Below are positions 1 through 7,962 of a stretch of DNA of 64,000 nt, one piece after another (positions within the stretch are counted from its first letter, which is position 1; each line of letters opens with the position of its first letter). Both the position numbers and the translations under genes were made by a program. The notes below the pieces were generated by a model. That model was not told where the DNA came from. It worked only from the letters and a program-made list of their open reading frames with translations, and searched no databases. The stretch lies in assembly GCA_012270555.1 (NCBI GenBank), contig JAAXIC010000021.1:1-64000 (forward strand), in the 5' to 3' direction. This DNA is from Chloroflexota bacterium (GTDB lineage Bacteria; Chloroflexota; UBA11872; VXOZ01).

Positions 1-146
1 GGGGTGAGGGGTCTTGCCGTCTGCCGGCATGGGTGTGCAAAGGTCTCCTAGGAGAGAGTGAACGCCGCCGTCTTCAGTAGCGCAGGTTTGAAACCTGCGC
101 CCACCTGGCGAGGAGTAGCCTTTGGATATATCGAGTTACGGGTAGT
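1..146. repeat. Family B tail and family F palindrome
   Basis: The first bases are the GGGGTGAGGGG tail of a family B element. It continues into a stretch (CTGCCGGCATGGGT, then GCAAAGGTCTCCTA) that recurs after the family B copy at 41923-41999, so the full element is longer than its hairpin core. Bases 80-100 form a perfect 21-bp palindrome, GCGCAGGTTT-G-AAACCTGCGC (family F). A related half-site occurs near 43743. The stretch lies 3' of the PpiC gene. The F palindrome could end transcription there, but no T-run follows it. Confidence 0.7.
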
Positions 147-1532
147 TTATTGCACTTCGGGCAGCGGCGGCATGTGGCGTTGCGCCCACGTGGCGATTTC
201 CTGCGTGAGCAAGCGTTCGACGTTGAGTTCCCCTTTGCGGTTGGCGAGGAACGTGCTGAACGCGCGGAGTTGCAATTGGGACAAGGCATGGGGTTCCAAC
301 GGGACGTCGTCAGCTTTCTCCAAGACCTCGATAATGTGGAAGCCGAACGGCGATTGGATGAGATCGCTCACCTGTCCCGGCTCCAAGGCAAAGGCCGCAT
401 CCTCGAAGGTGGGAGTCATCACACCCTTGGGGAACCAGCCCAAGTCGCCCCCGGAGTCTTTGGTGCCGGGATCGAGCGACATCTCGGCCGCAAGCTCGGC
501 AAAGTCTTCCCCGGCATCCAAACGCTCCTTAGCGAGGGCGGCATCTTCCTCGTTCGTGAGGAGAATGTGACGGGCGTGGACTTGCGCGCTACTCGTGGGC
601 ACGGCGGCGACGGTTTCTTCTTCCAAGCGCTGGCGCCACCAGGCGTCCTGGACGCGCTGATCGAAGATCTCCCGCGTCATGCCCGTAGCGGCAAGATAGG
701 CCTCCACGCGGGCGTCCAGGGCCGGCGTGGGCGTGGGCACGAGCGGCGTCGGTGTCACCGGCACGGGGGTAGGTGTCGGCGTTGGCGGTATCGGCGTGGG
801 AGTGAGTGCGGCAGTTGCCGTAGCTGCGATCATCGCCCGCATCAGCAATACGTCGGACTGCCGTATCTCATCATCCGCGGTTAAAGGTGTAACTTCAAGG
901 ATTTCGGACGGGGGAGGAGGAATGAGCGCGACGATTTGGCTGCGCACTTCCGTTTCGCTCACCGCATGCAAATAGGCGGCGGTGGCCTCCTCCCGCTCGG
1001 TGTCCGTGTAGGTAAAGCCGCGCGCGGCGGCTTCCTGGCGCACGATAATGGCCTCGATCATCTGTTCCAACGTGTAGCTGGGCAGGAACTGCAATTGCTG
1101 TTCCTGCTGGGACAACAGACGACTGGCCCCGTTGCTCAAATTCGCGGGAGTATCGACCTCTTCACTGACGAGTTTCGGCAGGATCTGCTGTACCTGGCGC
1201 GTAAGGAACACGCGATGCGCGAGTTCAGTACCCAGCTCTGTGGAATACTCGCTGGCGCGGATAGTGGTGTCTCCCACCCGCGCCACGGTCGCGCGCGCCT
1301 GTATGACGTATTCGTTGAGGTAGGCATAGAGCAGAATGCCGGCGATAAGGGCCGCCACGAAACCGGCGCCCACCATGACCGCGCGCCGCATCAGTGTGTC
1401 TCTTTCCCGCCGCGAGAGATGCGCACCCCAGCCGAAGATCCACGGCTCCCCTTCTTCCGCCGGATGCTCCAGCGGACGGGCAATGATGCGCTGGCCGCGT
1501 CGGTTCGACGAGCCGGTTTTTCTACGTGGCAT
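147..1532 (-). CDS. Membrane-anchored PpiC/SurA-type peptidyl-prolyl isomerase
   Basis: Predicted extracytoplasmic parvulin-type foldase of 461 residues, acting on exported proteins. Residues 1-49 are basic and cytoplasmic. One transmembrane anchor lies at about 50-71, then a SurA_N-like helical region (80-230), a Pro/Thr-rich linker (about 243-270, TPTP repeats), and a parvulin domain at about 316-406 with QVHARHILL, GGDLGWFPKG and FGFHIIEV, the usual landmarks of the fold. The anchor is a plain TM helix, with no lipobox. The gene follows rpsR on the same strand after 288 bp, so it may be an independent unit. No good Shine-Dalgarno site precedes the ATG, so the start is uncertain by a few codons. 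The parvulin assignment is firm; the client proteins are unknown. Confidence 0.9.
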   Translation of the reverse strand: MPRRKTGSSNRRGQRIIARPLEHPAEEGEPWIFGWGAHLSRRERDTLMRRAVMVGAGFVAALIAGILLYAYLNEYVIQARATVARVGDTTIRASEYSTELGTELAHRVFLTRQVQQILPKLVSEEVDTPANLSNGASRLLSQQEQQLQFLPSYTLEQMIEAIIVRQEAAARGFTYTDTEREEATAAYLHAVSETEVRSQIVALIPPPPSEILEVTPLTADDEIRQSDVLLMRAMIAATATAALTPTPIPPTPTPTPVPVTPTPLVPTPTPALDARVEAYLAATGMTREIFDQRVQDAWWRQRLEEETVAAVPTSSAQVHARHILLTNEEDAALAKERLDAGEDFAELAAEMSLDPGTKDSGGDLGWFPKGVMTPTFEDAAFALEPGQVSDLIQSPFGFHIIEVLEKADDVPLEPHALSQLQLRAFSTFLANRKGELNVERLLTQEIATWAQRHMPPLPEVQ

Positions 1533-1820
1533 GTAAAGGCCTTGCAGTGTGGTCGTTAGAACGAATCAAAGTGGCGGGCATGTGCATTGTTGCCGTTGCC
1601 GTGCGCTGCCCTCTGCGGGATCGGATCACGCGTCTGCCGTGAGCGCCGCTGCCATCCGATGTGCGAGTTGCTGGCGCTGCGCTCTAGCCGTCGCGAATGG
1701 CGGCAACGCGCCTGGCAAATGACAGCGCTCGTGCCGGTCGCATACTGCTCTCCAAGCTCGGCAAGCGCCGTGGCACGCTGAGTCGGAGCCGTTCACTCTA
1801 CGTCGACAGTGGCGGGCCGT

Positions 1821-2153
1821 TCACCGGGTGCGCGTGTGCTCCGGTGTGTACGGGAGCAGCGCCACCGTGCGGGCACGCTTTATGGCGACGGAGAGCCGGC
1901 GCTGGTGCTTGGCGCACGTGCCGCTCTGGCGATGCCCGACGATCTTTTCACGGTCATCCAGGTAATTCCACAGCAGATCGACGTTCTTGTAATCTATAAC
2001 CTTGATGGCGTTGCCACAGAAATAGCACGAGCGGCGGCGGCGCGGCCCTCGGCCGCCCGGTCCTCGCCGTCGCGGTCCGCCGAAACGACCGCCGCCTCCA
2101 CCGCCGAACCGTCCCGGCGGCCTGCCTCGTGAACTTCCTCCTCGATCGTACAT
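1821..2153 (-). CDS. rpsR: Ribosomal protein bS18 with Gly/Arg-rich N-terminal extension
   Basis: Small-subunit protein that pairs with bS6 on the 16S central domain. The conserved core starts around residue 40 (RRRRSCYFCGN, then DYKNVDLLWNYLDDREKI and KHQRRLSVAIKRAR). It is preceded by about 38 residues made almost only of Gly, Arg, Pro and Phe, including a run of six glycines. bS18 is usually 70-90 residues, so this 110-residue form is long because of that tail. GGGGA seven bases before the ATG supports the start. It is third in the rpsF-ssb-rpsR order common to many bacteria; the expected rplI does not follow. Confidence 0.95.
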   Translation of the reverse strand: MYDRGGSSRGRPPGRFGGGGGGRFGGPRRRGPGGRGPRRRRSCYFCGNAIKVIDYKNVDLLWNYLDDREKIVGHRQSGTCAKHQRRLSVAIKRARTVALLPYTPEHTRTR

Positions 2154-2211
2154 CGGTTTTCCCCAATCCAGATTTTGCTTATTGATATCAGTTTCGTATC
2201 ACCGGTCGGCG

Positions 2212-2634
2212 CTAAAAGGGAAGATCATCGGGATCGATGGTCTCTTCCGCTTCCACGGGCGCGCCCGCAGCTTCCATTGTGTCGTCGGACATCCCCTGAT
2301 CGCGCCGCGAGCCGAGCATCTGCATCTCAAAGGCAGTAACAGCTAAGTTGGCACGTTCCTGTCCGTCCTGTCCGGTGTAGGTATCTAGCCGCACGCGCCC
2401 TTCAATATAGACCTGTCGGCCTTTGGCGAGGTAATTCGCGCAGGTCTCCGCCAGCCGGTTCCAGGCGGTCACGCGAAACCAGTCAGTCTCTTCCTGTTGT
2501 TCACCGTCGCGGCTGCTCCAGCGACGGCTCACCGCCAGTGAAAAGTTACAAACGGGTGTGCCGCTGGACGTATAGCGCAACTCAGGATCGCGCCCCAGAT
2601 GTCCGATCAGCATGACTTTATTGAGTCCGGCCAT
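2212..2634 (-). CDS. ssb: Single-stranded DNA-binding protein
   Basis: Binds and protects ssDNA in replication, repair and recombination. It has 140 residues. The OB fold covers about 1-105 (MAGLNKVMLIGHLGRDPELR opening, DWFRVTAWNRLAE, KGRQVYIEGRV). A short acidic linker then leads to the tip DPDDLPF, the C-terminal peptide that recruits partner proteins. It starts two bases after the rpsF stop codon, so the two are almost certainly translationally coupled, and rpsR follows after 58 bp. The length is on the short side for SSB because the linker is brief. Nothing unusual in the fold. Confidence 0.97.
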   Translation of the reverse strand: MAGLNKVMLIGHLGRDPELRYTSSGTPVCNFSLAVSRRWSSRDGEQQEETDWFRVTAWNRLAETCANYLAKGRQVYIEGRVRLDTYTGQDGQERANLAVTAFEMQMLGSRRDQGMSDDTMEAAGAPVEAEETIDPDDLPF

Positions 2635-2636
2635 GG

Positions 2637-3002
2637 CTAAGCCTCCTGGCTTTCAGTCTCAGCGACGGCCGCGGGTTCCGGTTCGGGCTCCCGGTCAGGC
2701 GAAAGAGCGGGAAGGCCCTCAGCGCGCACCGTGAGATAGCGGAGTACGGGCTCCGAGATAAGGAAGAGACTCTCAAGGTCACGCACAAGCGCCGGGGCGT
2801 CGGCCTGGAAGTGCCAGAGCACGTAGTAGCCGTCGTTGAGGTGCTTGATGGGATAGGCGAGACGCTTCCGTCCCCACGTCTGTCGGGCAACGATCTCACC
2901 GTTGTGGTCGGTGATGGTGGAGACGATGCGACCGGAAAGAGTCGCAAGGGTTTCGGGGTCGATCTCCGGGTGGAAGATGACGACGAGTTCGTAGAGACGC
3001 AT
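2637..3002 (-). CDS. rpsF: Ribosomal protein bS6
   Basis: Small-subunit protein that binds 16S rRNA as a complex with bS18. It has 121 residues, opening MRLYELVVIFHPEID, with the conserved WGRKRLAYPIKHLNDGYYVLWHF segment around residues 43-65. The last 25 residues are an acidic, proline-rich tail. It is the first gene of rpsF-ssb-rpsR. AAGGA nine bases upstream of the ATG fits a ribosome-binding site. The roughly 100 bases up to the tRNA-Leu gene are the place to look for S6:S18 autoregulation. Confidence 0.96.
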   Translation of the reverse strand: MRLYELVVIFHPEIDPETLATLSGRIVSTITDHNGEIVARQTWGRKRLAYPIKHLNDGYYVLWHFQADAPALVRDLESLFLISEPVLRYLTVRAEGLPALSPDREPEPEPAAVAETESQEA

Positions 3003-3029
3003 GCGGACACATCCTTCCTCTGGGTTTGC

Positions 3030-3060
3030 CTCCGGTCGCGTACCGCGGCTCGGTGAACTC
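3030..3060 (-). promoter_or_regulatory. Possible S6:S18-binding leader motif of rpsF
   Basis: On the minus strand, GTTCACCGAGCCGCGG and then GTACGCGACCGG lie about 30-55 bases before the rpsF start and can fold into a short GC-rich hairpin. rpsF leaders in many bacteria carry a hairpin with a conserved CCG-containing bulge that binds the S6:S18 complex and represses the operon. The CCGAG and GGTA elements are only suggestive here; I could not fold or align the leader. Confidence 0.3.
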
Positions 3061-3103
3061 TATCCCGAGCCGGCATTGGCCGGAAGCAGAAAGGTTATTG
3101 TTG

Positions 3104-3191
3104 TGGTGCCGAGGACCGGAGTCGAACCGGCACGAGCGTTAAAGCTCCTGGGAGTTTAAGTCCCATGCGTCTTCCATTTCGCCACCTCGGC
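3104..3191 (-). tRNA. tRNA-Leu (anticodon UAA)
   Basis: An 88-base type II tRNA on the minus strand. The acceptor stem GCCGAGG pairs with CCTCGGC, followed by discriminator A and an encoded CCA end. The anticodon loop CTTAAAC sits between TGGGA and TCCCA, giving anticodon TAA. A long variable arm (GGAGC...GCTC) and the T loop GGTTCGACTCC are present. It lies about 100 bases upstream of rpsF on the same strand, so the two may share a promoter. Confidence 0.97.
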
Positions 3192-3296
3192 TCGATAGAC
3201 GCATTCTGCAGTTCTATCTGCAGGCGCACTTTATACTGCGGGCAAACTCTCGTCACTCCCAAGCAGGGACACACAGGCCCTTGACTACCTTTTCAC

Positions 3297-3326
3297 ATTA
3301 TATGTTGCTCTGATGCCGCCCTGCAA
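3297..3326 (-). promoter_or_regulatory. Candidate sigma-70 promoter for tRNA-Leu and the rpsF operon
   Basis: On the minus strand TTGCAG (3326-3321), an 18-bp spacer and TATAAT (3302-3297) form a good -35/-10 pair. Transcription would begin about 100 bases before the tRNA. It is read by eye only. Confidence 0.45.
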
Positions 3327-3383
3327 CCGCGAATGTGGATTCAATGGGAATCCATAAATGATGTTTGAGAGTGAAATAAGTGT

Positions 3384-3456
3384 ATCCGTTCATCCTTCGA
3401 CAGGCTCAGGACGAACGGATACTGATCATCCTGCGACAAGCTCAAGATGAACGGAT
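3384..3456. repeat. Family A dispersed repeat, two adjacent copies
   Basis: Copy one (3384-3420) has the core CTTCGACAGGCTCAGG bounded by inverted ends ATCCGTTC and GAACGGAT. Copy two (3428-3456) is a degenerate version (CTGCGACAAGCTCAAGATGA). They lie between the stop codon of the fused ABC exporter and the tRNA promoter, where the hairpins could act as transcript ends. Confidence 0.8.
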
Positions 3457-3482
3457 GCTGAGCTTTCTCGCAGTCTGTGCCG

Positions 3483-6400
3483 CTAGATTTGCACTTGGAC
3501 TCGGACAAGCTCGGCATACGTGCCGGTGGAGTCGAGCAGTTCGTCGTGGGTGCCCTGTTGCGTGACGCGCCCGTCATCGAGAACGATGATGTTGTCCGCG
3601 TCGCGCACGGTCGATAAGCGGTGCGCGATGACGAGGGTGGTGCGGCCTTCCATCAACTCAGCGATGGCTGCCCGCACCTCGCGTTCGTTCTCCGTGTCGA
3701 GGTGGGACGTGGCTTCATCCAAAATGAGAATGGGCGCTTGTTTGAGCAGGGCACGGGCTATGGCTAACCGCTGCCGCTGCCCGCCGGAAATCGACGTGCC
3801 CCGTTCGCCGACGACGGAGTCGTAGCCGCGCGGGAACGTCTGGATGAATTCATGGGCGCTGGCCATCTTGGCCGCTTCTTCGATCTCTGCATCGGTGGCG
3901 TCAGGCCGCGCCAGGCGCAAGTTCTCCCGGATGCTTAAATTGAAGAGGTAGATGTCCTGGGATACCAGGGAGATGCGGCTGCGCAAATCGTCGAGCGTGA
4001 AATCGCGCAGGTCGTGGCCTCCAAACGTGATCCGCCCCTGCTGCGGGTCCCAAAAGCGCATGAGCAGGTGCGCCACGGTGGTCTTGCCCGCGCCGGAGGG
4101 TCCGACCAGGGCGACGGTCTGGCCGGCTTCTACTGAAAATGAAACGCTGCTCAACGCCTGCGGTTCTCCCGGACCGTAATTGAACCAGACGTCTTCGAAC
4201 TGCACCGCGGGCACGGCGGCCGTTTCAGGCGAGACGTCGTGGCCGTCGTCTACCGGCACCGGTTCGTCCTGCACGGCAAAGACCCGGCGACCGGAACCGA
4301 AGGCGTTTGCCAGCTCCTTGACGATGCGGGCGATTTCGGCCACCGGCGTAAAGCAGGTCAAGGCCAGCATTGTTGCTACCGGCAATGCGGCCGCTCCCAG
4401 CAGCCCTTCGTTGACGAGGTACGCGCCCAATATGAGCACGACAAGCGCGCCCACTGCTTGGATGCCCTCGATGGCGCCTTGCTGGAAGCCGAGTTGCTTG
4501 CCGTACCGCACCTGCAAGCCCGTGAGCGCATCGCTCTTGTCGTGAATTTCCTGCAAGCGCCGTCCGTCCTGCGAGAAGACCACCACCTCGCGCAGCCCCT
4601 GCACGCTGTCCGCCATGTGCGCGTTGACCTCGCCAAGCTCGGCGCGCAAGCGGTTGCCCAACCGGTCGGTGTGCCGTCCGATGTAGTGGGGGCTCAGACC
4701 GACCAGAATAAGAAACGGCACCAGCGATAATGCAAGCAGCCACGACATATTAAGCAAGAAGGCCAGGGCCACCAGCGGCACCATGATGGCGACCAGGATC
4801 GGCCCGGCGGCATGGGCGAAGAACGACTCGACCGTCTCGATGTCCGACGTAACCACGCTCGTTAAATCGCCGCTGCGGCGGCTGTACATATACGCCGGCG
4901 CGAGGCGATCCAGGGTGTCGAAGAGCTTGATGCGCATGTCGGCCAGAATCCGGTAGGCCATGTCATGCGAGATCCAGGCCTCAATCCACGTAAAGAGCGC
5001 CACCGTCACCGCCAGCGCGAGCACAATGGGAATCATGGGTCCCAAACCCGCGTCCGTCGCCACACGTCCGGCCAGCATGGCGCTGGCAACACCCAGTGCG
5101 ATGGTGGCTCCCGCCTTCACCAAGCCGCTGCCGACGGTAATGGCGAATTCCAGCCACTCCGGACGGATGAGCCGCATCAGGCGGCTGCTCGTTTCCCACG
5201 CGCCGATGGATACCGGCTCGATGGGCTTTGCGTGACCGGCGCTGCGCAGGAAGTGACCGTCGCTATTGGCTTGGTCGTCAGCCACAGGTGCATCATTCTG
5301 TCGGACGCCTGTGACGCCTATTGCTGCGGTATTCCCGTTCGTCGCGGCAGAGGAGAATGCGCCGTCCTCACTAACGCCGGCAGCGGCTGTCGGCTGCCGC
5401 GACTGCGCTGCCACGAGACGCGCGTACACGCCGTCGTGCGCCATGAGTCCGCCGTGGGAGCCGCGTTCGACGCACGCGCCTTGGTCCAACACGATGATTT
5501 GATCAGCGCCAGCCACGGTGGAGAGGCGATGGGCGATGACTATCGTCGTGCGGTTTTGCATCAAGCGCTCCAGGGCCTCTTGGATCACCGCTTCGTTGCC
5601 GCTGTCCACGTGGGAGGTGGCTTCGTCGAGAATGAGGATGGGCGCGTCCTTGAGAATGGCCCGCGCGATGGCCAAACGCTGCCGCTGACCGCCGGAGAGT
5701 TTCTGTCCGCGCTCGCCGATGATCGTGTGGTAGCCGGAAAGGAGTCGCGGGATGAACTCGTGGGCATTTGCCGCGCGCGCCGCTGCGAGCACTTCTTCAT
5801 CGGTAGCGTCAGGGCGGGCTAGGCGGATATTCTCCAACACCGTGCCGTGGAAGAGATAGGTATCCTGGGCAACGATGGAGACCTGCCGGCGCAGAGTATC
5901 CAGCGGAATGTCCCGCAGATCGTGTCCGCCAAGCAGGATGCGGCCCGACTGGGGATCGAAGAAACGCAGAAGCAAGTTGGTGACGGTCGTCTTGCCTGCC
6001 CCGGACGGACCCACGATACCGAGCGTGCTGCCCGCCGGCACGGTAAAGGAGACATCTTCCAAAGCCGGACGGTCGCCCTGCTCGTAGGTGAAGGTTATGC
6101 CTGCGAACTCCACGCTTGGTTCCAGCGTGGCTTCATCCACGACGGTCGCGGCCGCGCTGCCATCCGCAGCGGCGCGGTCGGCAGCATCCAGGACCTCCGG
6201 CTTCTCATCGAGAAGCGAGAACATGCCGATGGCAGATGAAGTGCCAAGCAGACCTGTGTGGTAGAGCTGGTTGAGTTCGCGCAGTGGGCGGAAGATTTCC
6301 ACGCCCAAGAAGAGCACGATCATGAGCGGGGTCAGTTCGAGCGTGCCCTGATCGACGCGCACCGCGCCCCAGGCGAGCACCAATGCCGCGCCGAGACTCA

Positions 6401-7175
6401 TGAAGAGCATGCTTACGCCGCCTGAGGCGATGTTTATGCCGAGCACCTTCATCGTCGAGGTCGAGAGCGCACGCGCCCGGTCGGCGAGCATGCGGCCCCA
6501 GTCCGTGCTGCGGCCGAAGATCTTCAAGGTGGCGAGCCCCTGGATGGCATCGATGAAGTCCGCGCTGAGCTTGCGGTTGGCCTGCCAGCGCCCGCCGCTG
6601 GCACGGTAGGTAGCGCGGCGGAAGAACGTCGGCGCCACGTAGGTGAGCACGGCGAATGCCAGGAAGATGACGGCCGATTGCCAGTCGAGAATCGTCATGA
6701 AGATGAGAATGCCAACGGGAGCTATTCCGGCTACCATAAGTTGCGGCAGATAGCGACCGAAGAACGTCTCAAGCTGCTCCACTGAGTCCACGGCTTTCAC
6801 TACCACCTCGCCGGTGCGCTGCTTCTGCGTGAAGCCCGGGCCCAGCCGCAGTAAATGGCGGTAGAGAGCGGTGCGGAGCTTGACTTTCATCTTGGCCGCC
6901 GTCTCATGGGCGATGAACTGCTGCGCCATGGTAAAGACGATGCGCAGCATGGGCAGCACAAGCACACCGAGCAGTATGAGAAGAATCTCCATGAAGGGCT
7001 TCTGCTCGAAGACCATCGCTACGGCAGTACCGGAGAGGGAAAGGCGCGCTACGCCGGTGGTGACCGCGCCCAAACCGAAGAGCGCAGCCAAGACAATCCG
7101 ACCGCGCACGCCTCTAGTCAAGCTGGCAAGCCGCCAACTGGTGCTTACGGAATCTGCTTTCTGTGCCGTCGCCAT
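3483..7175 (-). CDS. Fused ABC exporter with two TMD-NBD halves
   Basis: A 1230-residue polypeptide carrying two complete exporter halves, so it could form a functional pseudo-heterodimer alone. Half one has six TM segments in about 25-300, Walker A GPSGAGKTT near 388, LSGGQRQRLAIARAI near 491 and ILILDEATSHVD. Half two follows an Ala/Asp-rich linker (about 590-650), with Walker A GPSGAGKTT near 1023 and ISGGQRQRLAIARALL near 1126. Both NBDs keep the catalytic glutamate (DEATSH) and H-loop (IAHRLSTV). The first TMD resembles CydD-like exporters (KTGEV-like and FGRYLPQL segments). The substrate cannot be read from sequence; a drug, lipid or thiol exporter are all possible. It stands alone, divergent from the CoxG-like gene, with a candidate promoter at 7244-7272. 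Confidence 0.92.
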   Translation of the reverse strand: MATAQKADSVSTSWRLASLTRGVRGRIVLAALFGLGAVTTGVARLSLSGTAVAMVFEQKPFMEILLILLGVLVLPMLRIVFTMAQQFIAHETAAKMKVKLRTALYRHLLRLGPGFTQKQRTGEVVVKAVDSVEQLETFFGRYLPQLMVAGIAPVGILIFMTILDWQSAVIFLAFAVLTYVAPTFFRRATYRASGGRWQANRKLSADFIDAIQGLATLKIFGRSTDWGRMLADRARALSTSTMKVLGINIASGGVSMLFMSLGAALVLAWGAVRVDQGTLELTPLMIVLFLGVEIFRPLRELNQLYHTGLLGTSSAIGMFSLLDEKPEVLDAADRAAADGSAAATVVDEATLEPSVEFAGITFTYEQGDRPALEDVSFTVPAGSTLGIVGPSGAGKTTVTNLLLRFFDPQSGRILLGGHDLRDIPLDTLRRQVSIVAQDTYLFHGTVLENIRLARPDATDEEVLAAARAANAHEFIPRLLSGYHTIIGERGQKLSGGQRQRLAIARAILKDAPILILDEATSHVDSGNEAVIQEALERLMQNRTTIVIAHRLSTVAGADQIIVLDQGACVERGSHGGLMAHDGVYARLVAAQSRQPTAAAGVSEDGAFSSAATNGNTAAIGVTGVRQNDAPVADDQANSDGHFLRSAGHAKPIEPVSIGAWETSSRLMRLIRPEWLEFAITVGSGLVKAGATIALGVASAMLAGRVATDAGLGPMIPIVLALAVTVALFTWIEAWISHDMAYRILADMRIKLFDTLDRLAPAYMYSRRSGDLTSVVTSDIETVESFFAHAAGPILVAIMVPLVALAFLLNMSWLLALSLVPFLILVGLSPHYIGRHTDRLGNRLRAELGEVNAHMADSVQGLREVVVFSQDGRRLQEIHDKSDALTGLQVRYGKQLGFQQGAIEGIQAVGALVVLILGAYLVNEGLLGAAALPVATMLALTCFTPVAEIARIVKELANAFGSGRRVFAVQDEPVPVDDGHDVSPETAAVPAVQFEDVWFNYGPGEPQALSSVSFSVEAGQTVALVGPSGAGKTTVAHLLMRFWDPQQGRITFGGHDLRDFTLDDLRSRISLVSQDIYLFNLSIRENLRLARPDATDAEIEEAAKMASAHEFIQTFPRGYDSVVGERGTSISGGQRQRLAIARALLKQAPILILDEATSHLDTENEREVRAAIAELMEGRTTLVIAHRLSTVRDADNIIVLDDGRVTQQGTHDELLDSTGTYAELVRVQVQI

Positions 7176-7243
7176 ACGCTGCCTCGATTAATGCTGTGCA
7201 CAACTGCCGCTGTATTGAGAATTGTTCCTAATAGTGAGAACCC

Positions 7244-7272
7244 ACTATACCACGATTTACAACTGTACACAA
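7244..7272 (-). promoter_or_regulatory. Candidate promoter of the fused ABC exporter
   Basis: On the minus strand TTGTGT (7272-7267), exactly 17 bp, then TATAGT (7249-7244). The expected start site leaves a leader of about 60 bases before the ATG at 7175. Confidence 0.5.
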
Positions 7273-7415
7273 GCCGACTTCTAGGGGAACTATAGGATGC
7301 GGACAGTTACTGCGGCCAGCAGCATGCGGCGTTGACGCGAGACTAGGATGCCACCCCTGGTTGGCGGTATGATTGAAGAGGATTAAGCCACGCGAAGCGA
7401 ATGAGGGCATAACGT

Positions 7416-7859
7416 ATGAAGGTTGAAGGTACGTTCACCATCAAAGCGGACAGAGACCACGTGTGGGCATTGCTGCAAGACCCGGATGTGCTGGCGGTGT
7501 GCATCCCCGGCTGCGAGAAGCTGGAACCGACGGGCGACGACACCTTCGCGGCCACCCTGAACGTGGGTGTGGCCGGCATCAAGGGGCGCTACCAAGGCAC
7601 GGTGGCTGTGGCCGACCGCGACCCGCCCCACGGCTACCGCATGATCGTGGAAGGCAGCGGCGGACCCGGTTTCGTGAAAGGCGAAGGGACTTTTACCCTC
7701 ACGGAGAAAAAGCCCGGTGTCACTACCATCCACGTCGCCGGCGATGCCCAAGCCGGCGGCACCCTGGCCCGCGTGGGCCAACGCCTCATGACCCAAGCTG
7801 CCAAACTGCTCATGAAGCAGTTCTTTACGCGGTTGAATAAGGAAGCCGCAGGGCGTTAA
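7416..7859 (+). CDS. CoxG-like SRPBCC family protein
   Basis: A 147-residue protein of the CoxG branch of the START/SRPBCC superfamily. It opens MKVEGTFTIKADRDHVWALL and contains CIPGCEKLEPTGDDTF and AGIKGRYQGTV, then the C-terminal helix LMTQAAKLLMKQFFTRL, as in CO dehydrogenase subunit G proteins. CoxG helps recruit CO or other molybdo-hydroxylase dehydrogenases to the membrane in some organisms. No cox or xanthine-dehydrogenase-type genes lie nearby, so a role in CO oxidation is not supported here and a generic lipid or ligand-binding role is equally possible. It stands alone, divergent from the exporter. Confidence 0.85.
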   Translation: MKVEGTFTIKADRDHVWALLQDPDVLAVCIPGCEKLEPTGDDTFAATLNVGVAGIKGRYQGTVAVADRDPPHGYRMIVEGSGGPGFVKGEGTFTLTEKKPGVTTIHVAGDAQAGGTLARVGQRLMTQAAKLLMKQFFTRLNKEAAGR

Positions 7860-7962
7860 GTTGCTTGAGAACGCATGGCTTGAATTGGCTTGTTAAGTAG
7901 CCCCACAATGGGGAGACACAAGCTGCTTCCGTTGGCGCGGCCGCCAGTTGAGGAGAAATGCA

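Noticed and set aside
4965-5822. A 285-codon frame antisense to the fused ABC exporter
   Set aside because: His/Arg-rich shadow frame; the opposite strand has both complete NBD motif sets.
7948-7962. TTG start for the defence-type ATPase
   Set aside because: It would overlap AGGAGA, which is best used as the ribosome-binding site for the GTG at 7963.
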